20,358 nt of DNA. Source: Bacillota bacterium. GTDB lineage: Bacteria; Bacillota; Clostridia; Christensenellales; Aristaeellaceae. Shown in pieces: positions 12,373 to 18,994 of this stretch; within the stretch, counting starts at the first letter, position 1, and the number at the start of each line of letters is the position of its first letter. A program made the position numbers and the translations under genes. The DNA lies in NCBI GenBank assembly GCA_023392395.1, contig JAEVZE010000262.1, positions 1-20,358 of the forward strand, in the 5' to 3' direction. Below the pieces are notes generated by a model, which searched no databases, was not told the DNA's origin, and worked only from the letters and a program-made list of their open reading frames with translations.

Positions 12373-13641
12373 TCAGCCAAGCGCGGTCGTGCCCTGCGCC
12401 GAACGGATGGCGACTTCGCGGGTCTCGCCGGGCATTCCCGGCGCGAGCACGCGCACATAATTTTCGGTGTAGCCCTCGGCGAGGCCGCCCTCCCCTTCTT
12501 CCTCAAACAGCACGCGCTGGGCGGTGCCGACGAGCGACCGGACGAATTCCTGTTCCAGCCGGTCGCCCAACGCGATCAGTTCAGCGGCGCGGGCTTTTTT
12601 GACCGCTTCCGGCACCTGACCGGGCATGCCCGCCGCCTCGGTGCCGGTTCGGGGCGAGAACGGGAACACGTGGATGCGGGCAAAGCCCACTTCCTCAATG
12701 AAAGCCAGCGTCTCACGGTGCTCCTCGTCCGTTTCGCCGGGGAAGCCCGCGATCACGTCGGTGGTCAGCGCGCAGCCAGGGAAAGCCGCCTGCAGCCGCC
12801 GTGCCGCCTCCAGGTACTGGCGGGGGTTGTAGCGCCTGCGCATACGGCGCAGCACGCCCTCGCTGCCCGACTGCATGGACAGGTGGAACTGTGGGCAGAT
12901 TTTCGGCATTTGGCGCAGCGCGGAGACGAATTCGTCCGTCACGTTGACCGGTTCCAGAGAGCCCAAGCGAATGCGCTCTACGCCTTCGGCCTCATGGATG
13001 GCCCTGAGCGCGTCGACAAGCGTCAAACCCAGGTCGCGGCCGTAGCTCATCAGGTGGATGCCGGTCACGACCAGTTCTTTGTAGCCCGCCGCGCCAAGCG
13101 CCTTGGCCTCGGCGGCGACTTCGGCAAGCGGCATCGAGCGCACGGGCCCCCGCACCGACGGGATCACGCAATACGCGCAGCGGTTGTCGCAGCCCTCTTG
13201 AATCTTCATCACGGCGCGGGTATGGCCCTCGTGGCGCTGGACGGTCAAATGCTCAAACATCCAGCCCTCCTCCGCGCCTACGGCGCAGATCACCTGGTTT
13301 TCGTTCAGCGCCCGCTCATACAATTCCGCCACCCGCGCGCGGTCCCGGGTGCCCAGGATCAGCCGGACGCCGGGCAGCCGCACGCGCTGAGCGTCCCGTT
13401 GGGCGAGACACCCGGCCACGATGATGCCCGCCTCCGGGTGCTCGCGGAAAGCGCGCCGGATCAGCATCATGGACTTCTGGTCGCCGGTCCCGGTGACGGT
13501 ACAGGTGTTGATCAGGTACACGTCCGCCGGGCCGTCAAAGGGCACGCTGACGTACCCCAAGCGTTCAAAGGCCTCTCGCATGGCTTCGGTGTCGTACTGA
13601 TTCACCTTGCAGCCCAGCGTCAGGCACGCGATCGACTTCAT
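12373..13641 (-). CDS. mtaB: tRNA (N6-threonylcarbamoyladenosine-37-C2)-methylthiotransferase MtaB
   Basis: MtaB is a radical-SAM enzyme that adds a methylthio group to t6A37 in Lys-type tRNAs. The protein has 422 residues. The N-terminal UPF0004 domain binds an auxiliary [4Fe-4S] cluster through three cysteines (LGCKVNQ, INTCTVT, VAGCLAQ). The radical-SAM cluster motif is CDNRCAYC (CX3CX2C) within KIQEGCDNRCAYCVIP. The C-terminal TRAM-like domain follows (RVLFEEEGEGGLAEGYTENYVRV). GCKVNQYDTEAM separates MtaB from MiaB and RimO. The start is MKSIACLTLG, although the AGGGG site is only four bases from ATG. It lies after prmA-rsmE, the order seen in the Bacillus dnaK region, but here is split from rsmE by a 216-base structured gap. 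Confidence 0.93.
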   Translation of the reverse strand: MKSIACLTLGCKVNQYDTEAMREAFERLGYVSVPFDGPADVYLINTCTVTGTGDQKSMMLIRRAFREHPEAGIIVAGCLAQRDAQRVRLPGVRLILGTRDRARVAELYERALNENQVICAVGAEEGWMFEHLTVQRHEGHTRAVMKIQEGCDNRCAYCVIPSVRGPVRSMPLAEVAAEAKALGAAGYKELVVTGIHLMSYGRDLGLTLVDALRAIHEAEGVERIRLGSLEPVNVTDEFVSALRQMPKICPQFHLSMQSGSEGVLRRMRRRYNPRQYLEAARRLQAAFPGCALTTDVIAGFPGETDEEHRETLAFIEEVGFARIHVFPFSPRTGTEAAGMPGQVPEAVKKARAAELIALGDRLEQEFVRSLVGTAQRVLFEEEGEGGLAEGYTENYVRVLAPGMPGETREVAIRSAQGTTALG

Positions 13642-13702
13642 AAATCCCCTCGATGTCGTATTTCATCAGAATGCCTTGGCCCGTAGCGCGGCCCGGCGGC
13701 GT

Positions 13703-13850
13703 TTCCGGCAACCCGTGCGCCGGAACCGCGTTTCTTCAACCAGTGCGAACACTGGCTGGAAAAACAATCCCTCAATTCAGCGAGCCGCCCGAAAATTCCA
13801 GAGAATCTCCGGCTCGCGCAGCCTTTCCCCATGCAGGCCTGGAAGGGATT
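13703..13850 (-). other. Structured intergenic element (family 2, copy R2)
   Basis: On the minus strand, in the order of copy R1: a CCCTTCCAGG box (13838-13847); helix GCGAGCC/GGCTCGC (13811-13817 with 13780-13786) enclosing an inner GAGATTC/GAATTTTC stem and the same unpaired GGGC; a long hairpin 13730-13745 with 13750-13765 ending in GAAGAAAC as in R1; and TTCCGGC/GCCGGAA (13719-13725 with 13703-13709) followed by AACG in both. AATCCCT (13844-13850 on the minus strand) also pairs with AGGGATT (13766-13772). Stem arms differ from R1 but pairing is kept. It lies eight bases after the rsmE stop and is co-directional with rsmE and mtaB. Confidence 0.7.
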
Positions 13851-13857
13851 TGGCCGC

Positions 13858-14586
13858 CTATATGTCCCCCCAAAGATGCATTGCCACCGCCATCGCGGCG
13901 ACGGCGGCGGTTTCGGCCCGCAGAATTCTGGGGCCCAAGGTGACGGCGATCGCGCCCGCCTCGCAGGCGCATGCGGCTTCCTCGGGCGATATGCCGCCCT
14001 CCGGACCGATCAAGATTCCAACGCTGGCCGCGTTCGGATTCTGCGCATGGGCGTCGCCAAGGTGCAGCCCCCGCGCCTCCTCCCAGGGCATCAGCATCGC
14101 ACTTTCGGCGCGGAACATGGCCAGCGCGTCTGAAAATTTCACCGGCTCCAGGATTTCAAGCGCATCGGCTCGACCGCACTGCTTCATCGCCTCGCGGGCG
14201 ATCTTGTCCAACCGCTCCTGCTTTTTCTTTCCTTCATCGATCGTAAGCTTGACGACGCTGCGCGCCATTTTGACCGGCACCACCCTCGCCGCGCCCAGTT
14301 CCGCCGCCTTCTGGACAATGAACTCCAGCTTGTCGAACTTGGGCAGGCCCTGATACAGCGTCAGCAAAACCGGGGGCCGCGTGCCCGGCAACTGCGACAG
14401 AAGTTTCGCGGTCACCTGCTCCCCCACCTCGAGGAATTCCGCCTCGAACAACGCGCCGCGCTCGTCGATCAGGACCGCCTGATCGCCCGGCTTCACCCGG
14501 AGCACGCGGCGGGCGTGGGCCGCCTCTCCGTCCGGCAGGCGCACAGTGTCCCCCGGCGCGCCGGATTCGATCAGGAAACGGCGCAC
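13858..14586 (-). CDS. rsmE: 16S rRNA (uracil-1498-N3)-methyltransferase
   Basis: RsmE makes m3U1498 in the decoding region of 16S rRNA. The protein has 242 residues. The N-terminal PUA-like domain has HARRVLRVKPGDQAVLID. The SPOUT domain shows LYQGLPKFDKLEFIVQKAAELGA, REAMKQCGRA, and the knot SAM-binding motifs LIGPEGGISPEE and VTLGPRILRAETA, all typical. The start is taken as GTG 14586 giving MRRFLIESGAPGDTV, which matches the family N-terminus; it overlaps the prmA stop by 16 bases and lacks a clear ribosome site, consistent with coupling to prmA. A GTG at 14613 would add nine non-conserved residues. It ends with TAG just before the family 2 copy R2. Confidence 0.93.
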   Translation of the reverse strand: MRRFLIESGAPGDTVRLPDGEAAHARRVLRVKPGDQAVLIDERGALFEAEFLEVGEQVTAKLLSQLPGTRPPVLLTLYQGLPKFDKLEFIVQKAAELGAARVVPVKMARSVVKLTIDEGKKKQERLDKIAREAMKQCGRADALEILEPVKFSDALAMFRAESAMLMPWEEARGLHLGDAHAQNPNAASVGILIGPEGGISPEEAACACEAGAIAVTLGPRILRAETAAVAAMAVAMHLWGDI

Positions 14587-15527
14587 GGCTTTTTCGCGGC
14601 GAACGCCGCCCACTCGCCCCTTTCGCGGCGGCGGATGTCGGTAAACCCGGCGTTCCTGAGCGCCAGCTCAATCTCGTCCCCGCGGTTTGTCGAAATGCCG
14701 GAGCACAAAAAGTCTCCGCCCGCGTTCACATGCTGGTACACAGCGGGCGCGATCAAAAGGATCACGTCGGTGATGATGTTGGCGATCACCAGGTCCGCCG
14801 TCTCGCCGATGCCCTTCAAAACGTCCGCCTCTTTGGCGCGGACGGCGCCGTCCACGCGGTTGATCTTGATGTTCTCCTGCGCGACGCGCACCGCCACCGG
14901 GTCGATGTCGGTGGCCAGCACGTCCTTGGCGCCCAGAAGCGCCGCGGCGATGGCCAAAATGCCCGTGCCAGTGCCCAGGTCAATCGCCTTGACGCCGGGC
15001 TTTACGAGCTCCTCCAGCCATCCGGCACACAGCGCCGTGGTCTCGTGGGTACCGGTGCCAAACGCCATGCCCGGGTCCAGTTCGATCACAAGGTCGCCTG
15101 GCTGCGCATCATACTGTGTCCAGCTTGGCCGAATGGCCAGCCTTTCCCCGATCTTGAAGGGCTTGAAGGCGGCCTTCCAGTACTCGGCCCAGTCCTCCTC
15201 GTCCACCCGGGCGGAGAGGATTTCAAGCTTTCCCAACTCGATGCCCAGAGCCATGCCTTTCAGGGCTTCCAGGCGCGCGCGCACGTCCGCCACCGCGTCC
15301 GCGGCCCGCTCGTCTGCAGGATAATAGCCCGTGACCTTCACGTCCTCGCTCATTTTGAGCGCGATGGACTCGTCCAGGATGTCCCAGGTGCCCTCGGGCC
15401 GCTGGTTCGCCTGAATGTCGTTCCGGTCCTCGATGACCGTACCGGCGGAGCCCGCCTCGATCAATTGCGCGGACACGATGTCCGAGCCCTGGGTGGTGGT
15501 CAAGACCGTCAGTTCAATCCAGTCCAT
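14571..15527 (-). CDS. prmA: Ribosomal protein L11 methyltransferase
   Basis: PrmA trimethylates lysines and the N-terminus of L11. The protein has 318 residues. The N-terminal L11-recognition domain (to about 100) begins MDWIELTVLTT and contains the acidic EDRNDIQ. The substrate loop WAEYWKAAFKPFKIGERLAI is characteristic. The SAM domain has the marker LDPGMAFGTGTHETT, motif I AIDLGTGTGILAIAA and motif IV DLVIANIITDV. ATG 15527 has GGGGAG five bases upstream and lies two bases after the stop of the first acetyltransferase, so it belongs to the PHP-GNAT-GNAT-prmA-rsmE operon rather than following dnaJ as in Bacillus. Confidence 0.94.
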   Translation of the reverse strand: MDWIELTVLTTTQGSDIVSAQLIEAGSAGTVIEDRNDIQANQRPEGTWDILDESIALKMSEDVKVTGYYPADERAADAVADVRARLEALKGMALGIELGKLEILSARVDEEDWAEYWKAAFKPFKIGERLAIRPSWTQYDAQPGDLVIELDPGMAFGTGTHETTALCAGWLEELVKPGVKAIDLGTGTGILAIAAALLGAKDVLATDIDPVAVRVAQENIKINRVDGAVRAKEADVLKGIGETADLVIANIITDVILLIAPAVYQHVNAGGDFLCSGISTNRGDEIELALRNAGFTDIRRRERGEWAAFAAKKPCAVS

Positions 15528-15529
15528 GC

Positions 15530-16087
15530 TTACTCCCCATCCTGATCCAATGAAATGCCGCGCTGCGCGGCCCACTCGGTCTTGAACAGGCCGTAGCGCC
15601 GCCCGTCCCACCACTTGCCGCGGACGAATTTCTCCTTGCGGAACACGCCTTCCAACGTGAAGCCCAGCCGCTCGTACAAATGGATCGCCTCGTTGAATTC
15701 GAAGACGTCCAGCGAGACCTTGCGAAGCCCCAGCACCTCAAAGCAGACTTTTAAAAGCGTCTCGATCATGTCGGTGCCGTAGCCCTTGCCGCGCATCTCG
15801 GAATTGCCGATCTGCCAGCCGATCATGCACTTGCGGTTCTTCCAGTCCAGCATGTGGTAGCTGCAGGAGCCGATCAACGTCCCGTCCAGCGTTTCCACCG
15901 CGAAATGGCAGCAGTCATCCTGTCGCCCCGCGTTTTTCGCGATCCACTCCTTCTCCTGCTCCAGGGTGAGCGGCATCGCGCCGCCGGACAGCTTGTCGGC
16001 GGTGTCGGGAACGTTCATCCAGACGACGTACTTTTCCGCGTCCCCCGCCCGCATTTCGCGCAGCCGGACCAGCTTGCCCTCATACAT
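15530..16087 (-). CDS. GNAT acetyltransferase, RimJ/RimL-like (proximal to prmA)
   Basis: The protein has 185 residues and the GNAT fold of the Acetyltransf_3 (RimJ/RimL/SpeG-like) group. It begins YEGKLVRLREMRAGDAEKYVVW; the acetyl-CoA pyrophosphate loop is MRGKGYGTDMIETLL (R-G-x-G-Y-G form), followed by LGLRKVSLDVFEFNEAIHLYERLGF, the standard motif B. The C-terminal GKWWDGRRYGLFKTEW is typical. The substrate is unknown; RimJ-like proteins acetylate ribosomal protein N-termini, relatives acetylate polyamines or antibiotics. ATG 16087 has GGGAGGAG seven bases upstream and overlaps the previous gene by eight bases. Probably a tandem duplicate, anciently diverged, of its neighbour. Confidence 0.85.
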   Translation of the reverse strand: MYEGKLVRLREMRAGDAEKYVVWMNVPDTADKLSGGAMPLTLEQEKEWIAKNAGRQDDCCHFAVETLDGTLIGSCSYHMLDWKNRKCMIGWQIGNSEMRGKGYGTDMIETLLKVCFEVLGLRKVSLDVFEFNEAIHLYERLGFTLEGVFRKEKFVRGKWWDGRRYGLFKTEWAAQRGISLDQDGE

Positions 16088-16619
16088 GGTAGTACTCCTC
16101 CCGCAGGATGGACATGAGGACAACGTCCTCATAGTGCCCGTCGATGTAGCGGTCTTGCCTGAGGACGCCCTCCCGCCTAAAGCCCGCCTTTTCGTAGACA
16201 TGGATGGCGCGGTGGTTGTTACTGTTCACCGTCAGCCAGATGCGGTTCAGGTTGACCTGCCCAAAGCCAAAGGCGAGCAGCAGCCTCAGCGCCTCGCCGC
16301 CATAGCCCTTTTCCAGGCTGTCCGGGGCCAGCACGATGGCCAGCTCCGCCTTCCGGGACAGGTGATCGATCATGAACAGCGCCACCTGGCCCAAGTACTT
16401 TCCCGTCTCCCGGTCGGCCACCACCAAGTTGTAGCCGCCCGCGTCGCCGTTTAAGAAGCGATTGAGTTCCGCCTCGGTCTGCTCCCAGGGGATGGGAGCG
16501 GTGTAGCGGCCGCCCAAAAACTTTGTGATGGAAGGGTCGTTGCACCAGGAGCGCATGCCGGAGATGTCCTCCTGGCGGAAATCCCGGAGCATGACCCGAT
16601 CGCCGCAAATGTGGGGCAT
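16080..16619 (-). CDS. GNAT acetyltransferase, RimJ/RimL-like (second copy)
   Basis: The protein has 179 residues and the same group as the neighbouring acetyltransferase. The N-terminus ICGDRVMLRDFRQEDISGMRSW is the usual first strand-helix. The acetyl-CoA loop is diverged: LEKGYGGEALRLLL, with K-G-Y-G-G in place of R-G-K-G-Y-G, still compatible with binding. NLNRIWLTVNSNNHRAIHVYEKAGFRREGVLR is motif B. The end (DRYIDGHYEDVVLMSILREEYY) is typical of RimJ/RimL-like enzymes. It overlaps the PHP gene stop by one base (TGATG), with GGGGGAA before it, and overlaps the next acetyltransferase by eight bases. The substrate is not predictable. Confidence 0.85.
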   Translation of the reverse strand: MPHICGDRVMLRDFRQEDISGMRSWCNDPSITKFLGGRYTAPIPWEQTEAELNRFLNGDAGGYNLVVADRETGKYLGQVALFMIDHLSRKAELAIVLAPDSLEKGYGGEALRLLLAFGFGQVNLNRIWLTVNSNNHRAIHVYEKAGFRREGVLRQDRYIDGHYEDVVLMSILREEYYHV

Positions 16620-17914
16620 CAGTATTCCCCCAGCGCGTGGGCGTTCAGCGCGATTTCGGCGAAGGCGCGGGTGCGCATTGCGATGTCCGGGTACTTGGCG
16701 ACGGCCTTTTCGGCAAAGAATCCTTCCGCGGGGTCCTTCGTCGCCAGGTTTTCGTGGGCAATCAGCGCCCAGGTGGAATCGTACAGGTGGTCAAACGCCG
16801 GGTCCCGCTGGGCCATGCACACGAAGGACTGGCGGGGGGAGTTGATGTCCTCGCCGCTGATCTCAAAGAAGGCGCGGCCCTCGGCCAGCGCGCGCAGCCG
16901 GTCCAGCTGGGCGCGGGTGTTGCGGGAGGGCATGTATGTGACGCCCCGGTAGCCCGCTCCCTTCAGGAAGTCCATGAGCTCGGCCAAGAAGTCGTCCTCA
17001 AACTTCTGGGCGCGCTTGTCGCCGGTGACTGAATCGCCCACGTCGCCCAAGTACGGGTAGGCGGAGATGGCGCCCACGCGCTCGGACAGGGTCAGCACTT
17101 CGGAAACCGTCGGGCACTCGTCGGTGGCGTCGATGTAGAACTTCGAAATCAGCTCCGCCTTGATCCAGCCCAGCAGGTCGTACATCCGGTCGGGGTTCTC
17201 CGGCTGGGTGAGATAGCCTTCGACCTTGCCGGGCAGCGGCAGCTTGAGGGTGTTTTTGATGAATCCGGCCAGCGCCTCGCCGGGGCCGAAAGCTTCCAGC
17301 ATGCGGTTTGCCAGCGCGCAGGCGATGTGGCGCTCGGTGACGCCGCCGCCCTCCGGGTAGCGGGACAGCGGCAGCACATCCCGGTCAAAGTCAATGGTGA
17401 GGCCGTAGGGGGCCATCAGGCGGTTGACGCCTTCGACCATCTTGCGGTTGCGGACGTTTCGCTTCTCCCGGTAGGGCGCGAAGAAGGCGTCCACCTCGCC
17501 GATTTTGTCATGAGGAATGCCGTGGACGGTGGTGTAGATGACGCCCGCCTGGTCGGGGTTGTTGACCTTTTTCTCCGCAAAGGGCGTGCCGGAAAGGCTC
17601 ACGCGGCACTCGACGCCGATGGTGCCCGCGATGCCCACGATCTTGCAGGCCTTGAGGAACTCTTTAGCGCCGGCGACAGAGTCGTGATCAATGATGCCGG
17701 CGGTGCAGAGCCCCGCCTGCCAGGCAAACCACGCCGCCGCCGTGGGCGAATAGGGCGAGAACGAATACTGGGTATGGATGTGGTTGTTCACGTCCCGGCC
17801 GGTGACCGGCGTGGGGAGTTTGCCCTGTTTGACCTCATGAACCAGCATTTCCAGGTTTTTCAGCCGCTCCGGCGCGTTGAGGAGCTCCAGGACTTCCGCC
17901 TTCGTGCGTGACAT
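16619..17914 (-). CDS. PHP-domain protein (putative metal-dependent phosphoesterase)
   Basis: The protein has 431 residues. The PHP signature is clear: NNHIHTQYSFSPYSP (about 41-55; the H-x-H motif), GIIDHDSVAGAKEFL (about 70-84; the D-H-D motif) and IGVECRVS. These residues bind a two- or three-metal cluster in PHP enzymes such as histidinol phosphatase, PolC/DnaE and nucleotidases. The rest (VTERHIACALANRML, ISAYPYLGDVGDS, GVTYMPSRNTRAQL, EISGEDINSPRQ) looks like a conserved C-terminal part but I do not recognise a characterised enzyme, so the substrate is unknown. It is not histidinol phosphatase by length or context. ATG 17914 has GGAGGG six bases upstream; a longer frame exists but has no support. 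It has its own promoter (17987-18015) and leads the GNAT-GNAT-prmA-rsmE operon. Confidence 0.82.
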   Translation of the reverse strand: MSRTKAEVLELLNAPERLKNLEMLVHEVKQGKLPTPVTGRDVNNHIHTQYSFSPYSPTAAAWFAWQAGLCTAGIIDHDSVAGAKEFLKACKIVGIAGTIGVECRVSLSGTPFAEKKVNNPDQAGVIYTTVHGIPHDKIGEVDAFFAPYREKRNVRNRKMVEGVNRLMAPYGLTIDFDRDVLPLSRYPEGGGVTERHIACALANRMLEAFGPGEALAGFIKNTLKLPLPGKVEGYLTQPENPDRMYDLLGWIKAELISKFYIDATDECPTVSEVLTLSERVGAISAYPYLGDVGDSVTGDKRAQKFEDDFLAELMDFLKGAGYRGVTYMPSRNTRAQLDRLRALAEGRAFFEISGEDINSPRQSFVCMAQRDPAFDHLYDSTWALIAHENLATKDPAEGFFAEKAVAKYPDIAMRTRAFAEIALNAHALGEY

Positions 17915-17960
17915 CGTATTCCCTCCGAACGGATGAGATCGGCCGGGCGGGCGCAAAAAG

Positions 17961-18009
17961 CCCTTCCCAAAGCCGTGCTTTCAAGTATTGTAGCACGTTC
18001 TGGGAAGGG
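17961..18009 (-). terminator. Hairpin terminator after tatD whose loop contains the PHP-gene promoter -10 box
   Basis: On the minus strand CCCTTCCCA (18001-18009) pairs with TGGGAAGGG (17961-17969), with an inner GTGCT/AGCAC stem, and is followed by C and five T residues. This is a good intrinsic terminator for transcripts from tatD. The -10 box of the downstream promoter lies between the arms. Confidence 0.72.
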
Positions 18010-18015
18010 ATTCAA
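17987..18015 (-). promoter_or_regulatory. Promoter of the PHP-GNAT-GNAT-prmA-rsmE operon
   Basis: On the minus strand TTGAAT (18010-18015; 4 of 6) is followed at exactly 17 bases by TACAAT (17987-17992; 5 of 6). Transcription would start near 17980, about 66 bases before the PHP start codon. Confidence 0.78.
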
Positions 18016-18020
18016 ATATT

Positions 18021-18198
18021 CCCGCGAAAAAAGATACTTTTTTCGCGGGAAATGCAGGCCCTGTAAGCCTTGCGGCTTACGGCTGGGCCTGCATGTGACA
18101 AGGTATGCAGCCTCCGGCCGTACATGCCGCCCTCCGGCTGCCTTCAATCCATCGGGGTCTGCGGCCTCCGAACCCCCTGGAGGAACGGACGGGGGTTC
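18021..18198 (+). other. Structured intergenic repeat, family 1, copy C
   Basis: On the plus strand, in the order of copies A and B: hairpin 1 (18021-18033 with 18037-18049, thirteen perfect pairs); hairpin 2 (ATGCAGGCCC 18052-18061 with GGGCCTGCAT 18085-18094, inner GTAAGCC/GGCTTAC) carrying GGCCCTGT; hairpin 3 (AAG 18100-18102 with CTT 18142-18144, inner GCAGCC/GGCTGC) carrying CGCCCTCCG; and hairpin 4 (GAACCCCC 18170-18177 with GGGGGTTC 18191-18198). It faces opposite to the surrounding genes, so either the element works as its own transcript or its orientation does not matter. It is gene-free. Confidence 0.7.
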
Positions 18199-18208
18199 GC
18201 CGTTGGTT

Positions 18209-18994
18209 TCAACCAGCGATTCTGAAGAACCGCTTTCCGTTGGCGGTCGTCGCCTCGGCCAGCGCCTCCGGGTCCATGCCGCGTAGCTCGGCCACCCGGC
18301 GGGCGGTGTGGGCCACGAACGAGGGCTCGTTGCGCCTTCCGCGCATGGGTTCCGGCGCCAGGTATGGGCAGTCGGTCTCGATCAGGAGCCTGTCCAGCGG
18401 CGCGTTCACCGCCACCTCGTGGAGTTTTGGCGCATTCTTGAACGTGACCGAGCCGGAGAGGGAAACATAACACCCCATCGAGAGGTACGTTTTCGCGCTC
18501 TCCCAACTGCCGGAATAGCAGTGCAAAAGACAGCTGGGCAGTTTCCCCGCTCGGGATCGGGCGCGCAGGATGTCCGTGGCCTCGCCATGGGCCTCGCGGA
18601 TGTGCAGCGCCACGGGCTTGTCAAACGCCAGCGCCATGTCCAGCTGCGCCTCGAAGGCTTCCAACTGCTTTTCCCGGGGCGACAGGTCGTAGTGGTAGTC
18701 CAGCCCGATCTCGCCCAGGCACACGACCTTCGGGTGCTTCAGAAAGCCTTCCAGCGCTTTGGCGCGTCCCTCGTCCCAGTCGGACGCGGTGTGCGGGTGC
18801 ACGCCGACGGCGGCGTAGAAGTTCTCGTGCGCCTCGCACAATTTCAGCGCCTCGGGCGCATCCGTATCGTCCGACGCCTCGCCGATCAACACCGCAAGGT
18901 TTACGCCGTTCTCCTTCATTCGTTCGAGCACCTGATCGAAGTCCTCCTGGAACCGCTCGTCGGTCAGGTGGCAGTGGGTATCAAACAGGTTCAT
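18209..18994 (-). CDS. tatD: TatD-family metal-dependent hydrolase (deoxyribonuclease type)
   Basis: The protein has 261 residues, the standard TatD (YabD/YcfH) size: a TIM-barrel hydrolase with a two-metal site, with 3'-5' exonuclease activity shown in relatives. Metal ligands are visible: LFDTHCHLTD (N-terminal H-x-H), GEIGLDYHYD (Glu), PVALHIREAH (His), LLHCYSGSW (His) and LLIETDCPYLAPEPMRGRRNEPS (Asp). ATG 18994 matches the family N-terminus; GGAG lies eight bases upstream and the start overlaps the metG stop by one base (TGATG). metG-tatD coupling is common in Bacillota (metS-yabD). Confidence 0.94.
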   Translation of the reverse strand: MNLFDTHCHLTDERFQEDFDQVLERMKENGVNLAVLIGEASDDTDAPEALKLCEAHENFYAAVGVHPHTASDWDEGRAKALEGFLKHPKVVCLGEIGLDYHYDLSPREKQLEAFEAQLDMALAFDKPVALHIREAHGEATDILRARSRAGKLPSCLLHCYSGSWESAKTYLSMGCYVSLSGSVTFKNAPKLHEVAVNAPLDRLLIETDCPYLAPEPMRGRRNEPSFVAHTARRVAELRGMDPEALAEATTANGKRFFRIAG

